Positions 10,844-20,531 of a stretch of DNA of 64,000 nucleotides are shown piece after piece (position 1 is the first letter of the stretch; each line of letters opens with the position of its first letter). Source of the DNA: Campylobacteraceae bacterium (GTDB lineage: Bacteria; Campylobacterota; Campylobacteria; Campylobacterales; Sulfurovaceae); assembly GCA_027065385.1 (NCBI GenBank), contig JAMOOP010000067.1:43869-107868 (forward strand). The letters run 5' to 3'. The position numbers and the translations under genes were made by a program. Below the pieces are notes generated by a model. That model made no database searches and had not been told where the DNA came from. It saw only the letters and a program-made list of their open reading frames with translations.

Positions 10844-12094
10844 TTATACGGCTTTTTTCTTTAATGAAACTAAACCCTCTTTTTTACTAACTACATCTTT
10901 AAATATGTCTAACATATTATGAGCCAATATCTTTCTATCAAAATTTTTAGCTAATTTTAAACAACCTTTTTTACAAAGACTATATAACTTTTTATTATTT
11001 TTCAATTTATAAACCTTATCAATAAAATCAGTCTCATTTTCAGGTTCATAACAAACCCCTGCACCATATTTTTCTATAATCTTTTTAGCTTGACCCTCTA
11101 CACCTAAAAGTGTGGGTTTTTGCATAGCTGATGCTTCAAAAATTTTAGATGGTATAACACTTTTAAAAGTATCTGATTTCTTTAAAGGGGCTAAAGATAC
11201 ATCGATAATAGATAGATATTGTGGAACTTTCTCTTTTGGGATAGAGTCTAAAAATGTAATATTTTTTAAATTTAACTCTTTTGATAATTTAACAACAATA
11301 TCTTTCATAGCCCCATTACCTATAAATAGAAAATGAATACTCCTATCATCTATTTTTGATATACTCTTTACAATAAAATCTAAACTGTGTGCCATACCAT
11401 GAGTACCTATATAGCCTATAATAAATTTATTTTCTAAATTTAACTCTTTTATTAGAGTTTTATCTTTATCTTTTATATTAAATAGTTTAAGATTAGAACC
11501 ATTTGTGACTACTGATATTTTATTAGAATTTATCCCTCTTGATATTAAATTATCTCTAAATGCATCAGTAACAACTACTACTCTACTACTATCTCTATAT
11601 AATCCAAGTTCAATCTTTTCTAAAAATTCAAGTGTCTTTTTATGTTTAATAGCACCGACACTCTGTATAGACTCTGGCCATATATCTCTAAGTTCAAATA
11701 TCCAAGGTTTATGTTTTATTTTACTTAAAGCGTAAGCACTCCATGTTGTAAAAAATTGTGGAGAGGTTGCAATAATTATATCTGCATTTTGAGATAATCC
11801 AGCCCAAAATGAGCTAAAGGCAAAAGAGAAATAATCAAGTACTCTTCTTGTAAAACCTATATTAGAACTTATATAACTCCAAACTCTAATAACCTCTATA
11901 CCATCTATATTCTCTTTTTGATATAATCTATTTTTATATCCACTATAAACCTTTCCATCTGGAAAATTTGGAACACAAGTAATTATAGTAATCTCAACAC
12001 CTTTTTTTATCCACTCTTGACAATGTTCATAAGTCCGTGTAGCTGGTGCATTAACCTCTGGGGGAAAATTGTCTGTTATAAATAGTATTTTCAT
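10844..12094 (-). CDS. GT4 family glycosyltransferase (WbuB/WcaI-like)
   Basis: 416 residues, GT-B fold. The N-terminal domain begins KILFITDNFPPEVNAPATRTYEH, the signature of WbuB/WcaI-like GT4 enzymes that add N-acetyl-amino sugars such as L-FucNAc in O-antigen assembly. The C-terminal donor domain has IGYIGTHGMAHSLDFIV and a late EASAMQKPTLL segment (E-x7-E type region). It is expected to be cytoplasmic and membrane-associated, acting on undecaprenyl-linked intermediates. It lies between the dehydrogenases and the acyltransferase pair, all in one direction. Donor and acceptor cannot be told from the sequence. Confidence 0.85.
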   Translation of the reverse strand: MKILFITDNFPPEVNAPATRTYEHCQEWIKKGVEITIITCVPNFPDGKVYSGYKNRLYQKENIDGIEVIRVWSYISSNIGFTRRVLDYFSFAFSSFWAGLSQNADIIIATSPQFFTTWSAYALSKIKHKPWIFELRDIWPESIQSVGAIKHKKTLEFLEKIELGLYRDSSRVVVVTDAFRDNLISRGINSNKISVVTNGSNLKLFNIKDKDKTLIKELNLENKFIIGYIGTHGMAHSLDFIVKSISKIDDRSIHFLFIGNGAMKDIVVKLSKELNLKNITFLDSIPKEKVPQYLSIIDVSLAPLKKSDTFKSVIPSKIFEASAMQKPTLLGVEGQAKKIIEKYGAGVCYEPENETDFIDKVYKLKNNKKLYSLCKKGCLKLAKNFDRKILAHNMLDIFKDVVSKKEGLVSLKKKAV

Positions 12095-12097
12095 CTT

Positions 12098-13153
12098 TTA
12101 TTCTTTTATTTTAAATTTTTCAAGCTCTTTTTCAAAACTTTTTAAATATCTATCGATATTATTTTTGGTTAATACTATTCCAAAATCATTTGGAATATTG
12201 ATATTTTTTCTATTAGAAATTTTATTAGCAAGGAGTTTTCCAATATATGGATAGAAGTGGTCATCATCAGGATAATTTTGTAGATTTTTAGTAATACTAT
12301 TAATTGTCATAAAGTGATAAACCTCTCCAAATATATTAACCATATCTTTTAACCAACTCTTAAAATCCTCTAATCTATCTCCTTTTTTTATCATAGAGAC
12401 TAATAGATTGGCACTAATGGGTGAAGTAAAAATTATAAATTTTGTATTTGGGTTACTCTTTTTTAATCGTTTTAATATTCCTATATAATCTGGATTTTTC
12501 TGATAGTTCTCTAATAAAAAACTATCAATATGTATCTTTAGATGTTTTTTATAAGCTCTTATTCTCTCATTTTCTGATACTCTAGGTCTAAATTTAATAT
12601 TATTTCTACTGTAGTATATAGGAGATTTTTTAGATATATTAGCCTCTATATTTTCAATAGATTTTTTTAAAGTATCTAATGAGAATAACATTATATATCT
12701 ATATAAAAATCTCTTTGTATTAGATATATAGTGGTCTGGATTTTTAAATTTAATATCTTTTGGCTTTTTTGTATTATAAAAATCTGCTCCAATAATAATG
12801 TATTTAAAGTCTCCTCCATGTGACTCTTTAGCAAACTCTATATATCTCTCATACTCAAATGGATATATACTATCTAAGGCATAGTTATAAATATTCATAT
12901 TATAAAAATCATTTTGATTAATAAAGGTTGTTCTACTACTTCCAATAAGAAGCCCATCATATCTTCTTAATCCACTAAAATAGACCATATTACTCTTCTG
13001 CTGTCTCTCATTAAAAGGGAATTGGAACTGATTTAAACTATTTTTATGGGAAAAGCTCCAATGTGGGTCTATAATATAATTTATAACTCCTATAATAGAT
13101 ACAAATAGAAATAAAAAAGCTATATATACTACAATCCATTTTTTAGCACTCAT
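12098..13153 (-). CDS. Membrane-anchored SGNH/DltD/AlgJ-like protein partner of the MBOAT acyltransferase
   Basis: 351 residues with one N-terminal transmembrane anchor (about residues 6-26) and a periplasmic domain. The segment LLIGSSRTTFI (about residue 90) resembles the GxSR/GDS-like nucleophile block of SGNH proteins that accompany AlgI/DltB-type MBOAT enzymes, and a later DDDHFYPYIG resembles the catalytic Asp-x-x-His block. It lies 9 bp downstream of the MBOAT gene. Inference: it transfers acyl (probably acetyl) groups to the polysaccharide in the periplasm. Family assignment is by motif and neighbour, not by search. Confidence 0.65.
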   Translation of the reverse strand: MSAKKWIVVYIAFLFLFVSIIGVINYIIDPHWSFSHKNSLNQFQFPFNERQQKSNMVYFSGLRRYDGLLIGSSRTTFINQNDFYNMNIYNYALDSIYPFEYERYIEFAKESHGGDFKYIIIGADFYNTKKPKDIKFKNPDHYISNTKRFLYRYIMLFSLDTLKKSIENIEANISKKSPIYYSRNNIKFRPRVSENERIRAYKKHLKIHIDSFLLENYQKNPDYIGILKRLKKSNPNTKFIIFTSPISANLLVSMIKKGDRLEDFKSWLKDMVNIFGEVYHFMTINSITKNLQNYPDDDHFYPYIGKLLANKISNRKNINIPNDFGIVLTKNNIDRYLKSFEKELEKFKIKE

Positions 13154-13162
13154 AAATATCTC

Positions 13163-14605
13163 CTAAAAATTAAAATATAAAAACTCAGATACTCGGTTAA
13201 GAGATAAAAGAGCCGTACTAAAGATAGTAGCTGTAAATATGGCTGTATAGTAGTTTAGTTTAAAACTACTCAATTTTTCAATAGAATTTTTAAATAGTAG
13301 AGTAGTAATAAATCCACCAAATAACCAAAACATAATATCAAAGTTGGCTTCTATATTTTGGGTAAAACGACCAAAGACTACTCCATAATTGGATAAAAAG
13401 GATAAAGCCCTTTCTAACATAGTAGGTAAAATAATATTATCTAAACTAAACATACTATCTATTACTTTAATAGCATCACTCCAACTATTGGCTCTAAAAA
13501 ATACCCAAGCTATATTTAAAAAATTAAAAGTAATAAACCAACCAAACCAACTATATAATTTAATATTAAATTTACTCCAAACTCTAAAAATAAGAAGGGC
13601 CATACCATGAAGAAATCCCCAAAAGAGAAAAGTCCAACCTGCTCCATGCCATATACCACCAATTAAAAAGGTAATTATTAAATTAGCATAAATTCGAAAC
13701 TCCCCTACTCTACTTCCACCAAGTGGTATATAGATATAATCTTTTAAAAATCTACTAAGTGTTATGTGCCATCTTCTCCAAAAATCTTGAATATTAATTG
13801 CTTTATATGGACTATAAAAATTAATTGGTAACTTTATATTAAATAGAAGAGCCAAACCTATAGCCATATCTGTATAACCACTAAAATCAAAATATATTTG
13901 AAAAGTATAAGATAGACTAGTTGCCCAAGCCTCAAAAAGATTTAACTCTACTGCTTTATCAAACCCATTAGTTGCCCAAACTGAAAAGGTATCAGCAATA
14001 ATTACCTTTTTAAAAAGACCTATAGAGAATATAAAAACACCTTTTGATATATTTCTATAATCAATTAATCTACCTCTTGCTCTAGCAAATTGAGGCATCA
14101 TCTCTTTATGGTGAACTATAGGCCCTGCTATTAATTGAGGAAAAAATAGAACAAAAAGTGTATATTCTAAAAAATCATACTCTTTAGTCTCTTTTTTATA
14201 ACTATCAACAAGATAGGAAATTTGCTGAAAAGTAAAAAATGATATTGCTAAAGGTAATACCAAATCTAATAGAGCAATATTTTTATCAAAAGCATAATTA
14301 ATATTTGATATAAAAAAATCACTATATTTAAAATATGCCAAAAGAGAAATATTAATAACTATTCCAAAAGACAATATCTTTTTACTTCTATATTTAAAAA
14401 GTAAATTCCCTAAAAAAAAGTTAAAAAGAATTGAAGATATAATAATTGGTAAATTTAAAATACTCCACCAACTATAAAAAAATAGACTACTAAAAACTAA
14501 AAATACTCTAGCCAATGTAGATAGCCTTTTATGATTTAGATAAAAGTATATAAGTAGTGTTATAGGTAAAAAAAGTAGTATAAACTCATAACTATTAAAT
14601 AGCAT
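13163..14605 (-). CDS. MBOAT O-acyltransferase (AlgI-like)
   Basis: 480 residues, polytopic membrane protein of the AlgI/DltB/PatA family. The invariant MBOAT histidine is His320 in GGIWHGAG and the second conserved histidine is His280 in FWRRWHITLSRFL. Length and the order of hydrophobic segments fit AlgI. These proteins hand acyl groups across the inner membrane to a periplasmic partner that modifies exported glycan. Adjacent genes are the SGNH-like partner (downstream) and a periplasmic DUF4091 protein (upstream, no intergenic space). The likely role is O-acetylation of this exopolysaccharide. Confidence 0.9.
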   Translation of the reverse strand: MLFNSYEFILLFLPITLLIYFYLNHKRLSTLARVFLVFSSLFFYSWWSILNLPIIISSILFNFFLGNLLFKYRSKKILSFGIVINISLLAYFKYSDFFISNINYAFDKNIALLDLVLPLAISFFTFQQISYLVDSYKKETKEYDFLEYTLFVLFFPQLIAGPIVHHKEMMPQFARARGRLIDYRNISKGVFIFSIGLFKKVIIADTFSVWATNGFDKAVELNLFEAWATSLSYTFQIYFDFSGYTDMAIGLALLFNIKLPINFYSPYKAINIQDFWRRWHITLSRFLKDYIYIPLGGSRVGEFRIYANLIITFLIGGIWHGAGWTFLFWGFLHGMALLIFRVWSKFNIKLYSWFGWFITFNFLNIAWVFFRANSWSDAIKVIDSMFSLDNIILPTMLERALSFLSNYGVVFGRFTQNIEANFDIMFWLFGGFITTLLFKNSIEKLSSFKLNYYTAIFTATIFSTALLSLNRVSEFLYFNF

Positions 14606-17134
14606 CTATTTTTTACTCCTCTTTTTATATTCTAAGATTTTATTAATAATCTCTTCACGCAAAATATCCAAATCTAAACTACAATCAATATTCTCTATCC
14701 AACGATTTAAATCATAAATATCTATACCCTCAATCTCTAATTTATCTCTTAAATTTTCTAGTGTTGAGATATATCTAACATCTGTAATAGCCTCTCTAAA
14801 CCCTTCCCACTCAATAGTCCCAACTACTCCATCTGTAGTAGGATAGGTAAATGCCTCATCTCTATATTTTGTTAATCTTGAATTTCCTGTATCAAAATCA
14901 TTCCAAAAAGCACCTCTATTTGCCTGATATGCCCAATTCATAGCACCATCAAAGTTTAATTTCCATAGTCTGCAACCAAAATTTCTTCTATAAACCTCTG
15001 GATTTTCAACCCCAGCTTGTGGAGAGGCGTAAACAAATATCTCTCTATCTATCCCATGCCATCTACTAACTTGAAATTTAGCATCTCTCTTAAAAATAGC
15101 ATTAGCATAATTAAATAGGTCAAGATAACTACCTAAATAGTTGTATGTATATTCATATCCTGCTGTAAAAACTTTTGCTCCATAGCTATGTATCTCATCT
15201 ATTTTTGGCTTTTCGGCCTTTAATCTACTCTCTGATGCTTCATCAATACCATAAACATATAAAGAGTTATACTCATACCCATACTTATCTAAAATAGCTC
15301 TATAGGCTCTTACTCTATTGGATAAATTGCCACTCATAACATTAAAACCTATTGTGTAAAATCTATCTAATGGAAAACCAATCTCTGCTCGTATTTTTAA
15401 TGTATCTTCTAAATTATCAATAGTTTCGTAACTTGTAGGGTATAAAACCCCATGCTCTTTTATATCTTTTAACTCAATAAGTTGCTGTTTTTTACTCTTA
15501 TTATAAGCATCTATTAAACGAAGTGGTTTATTGGTTAATTTACCTGTATAGTAGAGTCCATAAGATAGTTTGGAACTATCTAGTTCAAAAGGTAAAACCT
15601 CTATATTTATGGGAACTTCTTTTAAAACTTTTCCCAATTTATCCTCTATTTTAAGTAGTGTTGAGTAGTTGCCATCTGCTATACTATTTGGAATATGAAT
15701 AATTCCCCAAAGTAGTTTTGCCCTAATAGGGTCTAATTTAAATGGTTTAAACTCTTTAGAATCATTAAAAGTTATACTATTAGTATCTGGAAATATCTCT
15801 AATGGATTTGAAATATTAATATATTTAATTACACTGTTTGAGTTATACTTTACCCTAAGATAGTTTGTTTTAGTTTTATAATTAACTTTTACCAAACTAT
15901 CATCTTTTAGTAGTAGCTCTTGAGTTAAATATTTACCACTCTTTAATGTATTCTCTAATCCACTCTGATACCATATTTTTGCTATATATATATCTAAATT
16001 ATCTTTTGAAAAACTATATCTATCTCCAATAAAATCATCTACCTTAATATCTAAAATCTCTGATGAACAGATTGGCTCAATTAAAAGTGAAATAGATTTA
16101 TACTCCCCTCTTGTCATTCTAATATTAAATGATTTTGCAATATCTAATGGAGGGGTATTTATTCCTGTTAAACGATAGTATTTCATAGATGGCATCTTAT
16201 ATAGATTTATTCTTGATTTACTATTACTAAGAGATTTTAATTTTCTTAAATAGGCATCTAAATCTTTAATAGTAGAGGGCTTTAAAGTTTTAGCTCTTTT
16301 AAATGAAATATTAATATCATTAAAAATTCTCTCTATTTTACTACTGTAATATTCTACACTTGGACAATTTTTATTTTTATATTTAGATATTAATTTTCTA
16401 TATAAATCTCTTCTTTTATCTATATTTTTATGAACTCTATTTATATATTTAGACCATGATTTATGATAATTTTCCATAAAAATATTGTTCTTTTCTATAG
16501 TACCATACAGTTTTAAGTTATCTAAATTTATTCTATATTTTTTAGAACCTCTTCCTTTTATTAAAATTACTATTTTAGAGATTGCTCTTCCAAAATCACT
16601 TAAATTTGCATCATATATTTTAGATATAAAATTTCTAGCATGATTTAGTGTAAAAGAGTTTAAATTATCAATAGAAAAACTACTCCATCTATTAGCCTCT
16701 ACCCTCTTTTGAATAGGCTCAATACCACTTATATAAGGAAGATACTCTAAATTAAACCCAATCTGTATATCTTTTGTAGCTCTTTTATCCATTTTAATAT
16801 CAAAAGATAGAGATAAATCTCCATTTAAATTTGGAACTGGATTTAATGGAAGTTGAAGATAATAGTACCACTTTTTGTTTGATTTATTATATATATCTAT
16901 ATCTATTGCTAAGGAGCTATCACCCTCTGTATAAGAAAATCTATCTAAACTAAAACTCACATTAATATCATTTTTATCTACAATATCACTTACCCAATAC
17001 TTAATGGGATTTAATTTTATATCTTCAAAACCCTCTTGATAACTATATTTTATAAAATTTGGATTATCCCCTTTAGCATAAAAACTAAAAAATAACACTA
17101 TTGACATTAATATAAGTTTTAATAGACTCTTCAT
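14606..17134 (-). CDS. Secreted DUF4091 / GH123-like protein
   Basis: 842 residues with a signal peptide (KSLLKLILMSIVLFFSFYAKG). The N-terminal part looks like a carbohydrate-binding beta domain. The C-terminal third has features of DUF4091/GH123 proteins: a YGIDEASES block resembling the Asp-Glu pair of GH123, followed by GAMNWAYQANRG and GTIEWEGFREAITDVRYISTL, typical of DUF4091. GH123 enzymes are beta-N-acetylgalactosaminidases that use substrate assistance. Here the likely role is trimming or remodelling of the exported polysaccharide in the periplasm. Activity is inferred, not shown. Confidence 0.75.
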   Translation of the reverse strand: MKSLLKLILMSIVLFFSFYAKGDNPNFIKYSYQEGFEDIKLNPIKYWVSDIVDKNDINVSFSLDRFSYTEGDSSLAIDIDIYNKSNKKWYYYLQLPLNPVPNLNGDLSLSFDIKMDKRATKDIQIGFNLEYLPYISGIEPIQKRVEANRWSSFSIDNLNSFTLNHARNFISKIYDANLSDFGRAISKIVILIKGRGSKKYRINLDNLKLYGTIEKNNIFMENYHKSWSKYINRVHKNIDKRRDLYRKLISKYKNKNCPSVEYYSSKIERIFNDINISFKRAKTLKPSTIKDLDAYLRKLKSLSNSKSRINLYKMPSMKYYRLTGINTPPLDIAKSFNIRMTRGEYKSISLLIEPICSSEILDIKVDDFIGDRYSFSKDNLDIYIAKIWYQSGLENTLKSGKYLTQELLLKDDSLVKVNYKTKTNYLRVKYNSNSVIKYINISNPLEIFPDTNSITFNDSKEFKPFKLDPIRAKLLWGIIHIPNSIADGNYSTLLKIEDKLGKVLKEVPINIEVLPFELDSSKLSYGLYYTGKLTNKPLRLIDAYNKSKKQQLIELKDIKEHGVLYPTSYETIDNLEDTLKIRAEIGFPLDRFYTIGFNVMSGNLSNRVRAYRAILDKYGYEYNSLYVYGIDEASESRLKAEKPKIDEIHSYGAKVFTAGYEYTYNYLGSYLDLFNYANAIFKRDAKFQVSRWHGIDREIFVYASPQAGVENPEVYRRNFGCRLWKLNFDGAMNWAYQANRGAFWNDFDTGNSRLTKYRDEAFTYPTTDGVVGTIEWEGFREAITDVRYISTLENLRDKLEIEGIDIYDLNRWIENIDCSLDLDILREEIINKILEYKKRSKK

Positions 17135-17148
17135 AATCTTTCCAATAC

Positions 17149-17847
17149 CTATAATCTCTCACTACGAAAGTGGTCATATACTGTATATTCGCCATTAGTA
17201 TGAATATGATGAACCCCTTTTATATCTGATAGAAAGTTTGGATAGATTTGAGAAATCTCCTCCTCCTTAAATTCTAATGGAGTTAAATTTACAACTTTAG
17301 ATAGAGTTAGCGATTTACCATATATATTAAATCCCTGTCTCTGTCTAGCTCTAATAACTATATTCTCTTTTAATATAATTCCACCATTTCGACTAACACT
17401 ACTACTATTTACTATTGGATTACTACTATGAGCTATCCATTTACCACTAATTGGATTTGAGTCTGTATAGTATGCTACCAATTGAGAGTTATAATTTTTA
17501 CCTGTAATAGAGTGGCTAAATAGTATCCACCATAGATTATTATGATGAAAAATAACTGTATCTGTTGCATTAATATCTTTAAATAAATCCTTTTGATACT
17601 CCCATTTCATAGGAAAACCGATAGATTTATATAATCTAATAGATTTAGCTTGTGAGGTCTCAGGAACCATATATAAATCATCTTTATACTCAAATATATA
17701 AGGGAAAGAGAGATGAAAAGACTCTTTAATAACAGAACCTAGTATCTTATAGTTACTATTATCAAAAATCTCAATAGCAGTTATAGAGCCTAATTTAGTA
17801 ATATATGAATAGTCCTTAGACTGAAGTAATATACCTACTCTTTTCAT
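17149..17847 (-). CDS. GINT1_N-like beta-propeller protein (glucosamine-IPC-transferase N-terminal domain-like)
   Basis: 232 residues, no signal peptide. The stretch LSFPYIFEYKDDLYMVPE, repeated aromatic blades and YGKSLTLSKVVNLTP match a five-bladed GH43-like domain found in bacterial polysaccharide clusters and named after the N-terminus of plant GINT1. In larger relatives it is fused to a formyltransferase-like or glycosyltransferase domain; here it stands alone, so it may be a split or shortened form. It lies between the heparinase-like and DUF4091 genes, separated from the former by 85 bp. Function unknown; sugar binding or processing is plausible. Confidence 0.6.
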   Translation of the reverse strand: MKRVGILLQSKDYSYITKLGSITAIEIFDNSNYKILGSVIKESFHLSFPYIFEYKDDLYMVPETSQAKSIRLYKSIGFPMKWEYQKDLFKDINATDTVIFHHNNLWWILFSHSITGKNYNSQLVAYYTDSNPISGKWIAHSSNPIVNSSSVSRNGGIILKENIVIRARQRQGFNIYGKSLTLSKVVNLTPLEFKEEEISQIYPNFLSDIKGVHHIHTNGEYTVYDHFRSERL

Positions 17848-17932
17848 TTTAATATTTCCTAATATTATAAATTATTTTACAATAATACACAAATAAATGT
17901 AAATAAACAATAAGTAATCTTAACTAATATTT

Positions 17933-19459
17933 TTATATTATAAATATATCTATTTTAGATGTTTTATTAAAATAAATTTCTATATAATAAGATATTTTAG
18001 TACTATTAAAACCAATAGATAAATCATATTTAAAAAGTTTCCAACTACTATTATATACTTTTATATGTTCTAAAATATATTGTTTAGATATACTATAGTG
18101 AAAATATAATCTAGCAGTAGCTATAGAATTCTTACCTAAACTATCTTTAATAGTTACTCTATCTTTATTAAAGGTCCATATTCTAGTATGTAGAGTATTT
18201 TTATATCCATTATGTGTAGCTTCTATAATATTTTTAGACTCTTTTATATCTATAACTCTACCTCTATCTCCAACCCTAAAACTACTCCAAACCTCACTCT
18301 GATTTTTTCCTTTTATCTCAACCGTATTATGAGCAGAAGTTGAGCGTTGGAACTCTCTTTTTTTAGAGTCATTATAAGTAATAATTCCCATATCTACAAT
18401 AAAAGGTCTATTATTGATTTTTAATTCAAAATTAAATATATCTGCATGTGTATGACCTGCAATATAGTTAGCCTTAATATCACCTATATCTACTATACAT
18501 TCATAACTACTATTGGATATTTTTCTATAACCACTATCTGATAGTTTTAAATATCTAATACCTAAATTCAACCTTTTTGAGTACTCTATTAACTCATTTG
18601 TAGTTGGGGCTATATCTTTAGCACTATCATTAAACATTGGAATAGAACCATCTCTATAACTAACAGCACTTAACCAACCTAACATAATCTCCGCTTTATA
18701 GATTAAAAATTCTAAAAACTTTTTGTTACTTTGCCAACTATTATGTTTAACCAAATTAATAGAGTCTAAAACTCTAAAAAGTACTATTTGATGATACATA
18801 GGACTTAGTTCAAAATGTCCACCATCATCTAATATCTGCTCATCTAACTGCTTTAATAAAATCTCTTTAGCCTTCAAATAGAGTATATCATCTTGAAAAT
18901 AGTATGCTCCAAATAGCAAAGAGAAACCATTTTCAAGTAGATGATTTCCTAATAGATGATACTCTAAATTATCAAGTAGTATATAGTATTGTGCATAGAG
19001 ACTATTATCTATTTTCTCACTTTTAATACTATTATATGATAGAAATTTAACCCAATTAAGAGTTCTTAAACTAATAGGATATGGCTCTAATCCATCTTTT
19101 ATAGAGTCTATATTTTTAATAAAATCCTCTATTAGATATATCTCTTCTCTTTTAGATAGAAAATCAAAGTAATTTAAGTTATATGTCCAAAGTTTACCAT
19201 AGCCACTATAATTCCAATCTATACTTCCTTTAAACTCTTTTGAGAGATTTAAAAATTTAAACTCTCCTTGACTATAAGTCGATTTACTCTCTATAGATTT
19301 CTCTAGTTTTAATCTATTTGAGTTAGCTTTTTTCAAAAAGCTATATCTAAATCTTACTAATTTTCTAAATCTAGCTCTAATAAAGTAGAACCCTCTATAG
19401 TATATCTGTATAGGTTTTAAAAACTTAACTGTATGAAATAATAAAATATATCTACTCAT
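17933..19459 (-). CDS. Heparinase II/III-like polysaccharide lyase family protein
   Basis: 508 residues from the ATG at 19459; an upstream in-frame TTG at 19471 would add four residues, but the ATG has the better spacing to a GAG. An N-terminal alpha/alpha-toroid region (HLLENGFSLLFGAYYF and ELSPMYHQIVL) is followed by the heparinase II/III beta domain (GHTHADIFNFELKIN, then STSAHNTVEIKGKNQSEVW), as in PF07940. Such genes are common in exopolysaccharide operons, where they are thought to cut uronic-acid polymers. No classical signal peptide is evident. The uronate substrate fits the two dehydrogenases at the end of the locus. Confidence 0.82.
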   Translation of the reverse strand: MSRYILLFHTVKFLKPIQIYYRGFYFIRARFRKLVRFRYSFLKKANSNRLKLEKSIESKSTYSQGEFKFLNLSKEFKGSIDWNYSGYGKLWTYNLNYFDFLSKREEIYLIEDFIKNIDSIKDGLEPYPISLRTLNWVKFLSYNSIKSEKIDNSLYAQYYILLDNLEYHLLGNHLLENGFSLLFGAYYFQDDILYLKAKEILLKQLDEQILDDGGHFELSPMYHQIVLFRVLDSINLVKHNSWQSNKKFLEFLIYKAEIMLGWLSAVSYRDGSIPMFNDSAKDIAPTTNELIEYSKRLNLGIRYLKLSDSGYRKISNSSYECIVDIGDIKANYIAGHTHADIFNFELKINNRPFIVDMGIITYNDSKKREFQRSTSAHNTVEIKGKNQSEVWSSFRVGDRGRVIDIKESKNIIEATHNGYKNTLHTRIWTFNKDRVTIKDSLGKNSIATARLYFHYSISKQYILEHIKVYNSSWKLFKYDLSIGFNSTKISYYIEIYFNKTSKIDIFII

Positions 19460-19463
19460 AATA

Positions 19464-20531
19464 CTACTCAATATTAAATAGTCTAAATAGTTTATTACAG
19501 TTTCTATTAATAGAGTGATTTTTAATTAAAATCTTTTCACTATTTTTTGAAAAAAGCTCTCTTAGCTCTCTACTATCTCCCAATCTTCTAATACTTTTAT
19601 AAAGTTGAAAACTATTTTTAGGCTCTATTAAAAAACCATTATAATTCTCTTTTACACTCTCCGATACTCCACCTACATTAGTAGATATAATTGGCATTCT
19701 ATAGTTTAATGCTTCAGATATAACATTAGCAAACCCCTCTGCATAAGATGGTAAGATTAGCACATCAGAACTCTTATAGAGTTCGGCTACCTTATCACTA
19801 TCTAACCACCCTTTAAAGATAATATTATCTCTACCTTTAGCTCTCTCTTTTAATTTATCTAATAGTGTGCCTCCTCCAACAAATATAAATCTATAACCAT
19901 TTAAATCTTTATGTTTTAAGATAACATCTATTAAATCAACCACACCCTTTTTTTCAACAACTGCACCAACATATAAAAAAGTTGTAGTATCACTAAACTT
20001 TCTACTATACTCTTTTATATCTATCCAATTTAAAATCTTAACTAATCTATGATTATCTACTCTTACTCTATCATAAAATTTCTCCCACTTTCCACCCTGA
20101 TGTCCTATATATGATATTTTATTCATTAAAAATCTTTTAACTGGAATATTATATCCCTTATCTATAACATCTGCCATAAAGTGACCTGAACGGATAAAAA
20201 ACAGTGTCTTAATATCTTTTTTTTCAATATATAAAGAGAATATTAATTTTTCCCAAAAACCTAATCCAAATGTTCCAAAAACTAAAGCACCTCTATAGCT
20301 ACTCTTTTTTAAAATCTCTTTTAACTCTTTAAACCTACTCCATGAAGTTTTTATCTTATCTACTGTAGATGGTGGAGGATATGAGCTTCTAAAAATATCT
20401 AAAATATCGTAAGAGATACCTCTTTTATCCATATATGATACCAAATTTATAATAGCTGTTAACTGCCCACCTGAATGGTTTATCTCTTTATTAAAAGGAC
20501 TAGGAGCTAATATTAATATATCTTTTTTCAT
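19464..20531 (-). CDS. GT4 family glycosyltransferase
   Basis: 355 residues, GT-B fold. The acceptor domain starts KDILILAPSPFNKEINHSGGQ. The donor domain has FLYVGAVVEKKGVVDLID and the nucleotide-sugar site SYAEGFANVISEALNYRMPII with the two conserved glutamates spaced seven residues apart. It overlaps the upstream asparagine-synthetase-like gene (ATGA), so the two are coupled. Retaining glycosyl transfer to a lipid-linked glycan at the cytoplasmic membrane is expected; the sugar is unknown. Confidence 0.86.
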   Translation of the reverse strand: MKKDILILAPSPFNKEINHSGGQLTAIINLVSYMDKRGISYDILDIFRSSYPPPSTVDKIKTSWSRFKELKEILKKSSYRGALVFGTFGLGFWEKLIFSLYIEKKDIKTLFFIRSGHFMADVIDKGYNIPVKRFLMNKISYIGHQGGKWEKFYDRVRVDNHRLVKILNWIDIKEYSRKFSDTTTFLYVGAVVEKKGVVDLIDVILKHKDLNGYRFIFVGGGTLLDKLKERAKGRDNIIFKGWLDSDKVAELYKSSDVLILPSYAEGFANVISEALNYRMPIISTNVGGVSESVKENYNGFLIEPKNSFQLYKSIRRLGDSRELRELFSKNSEKILIKNHSINRNCNKLFRLFNIE

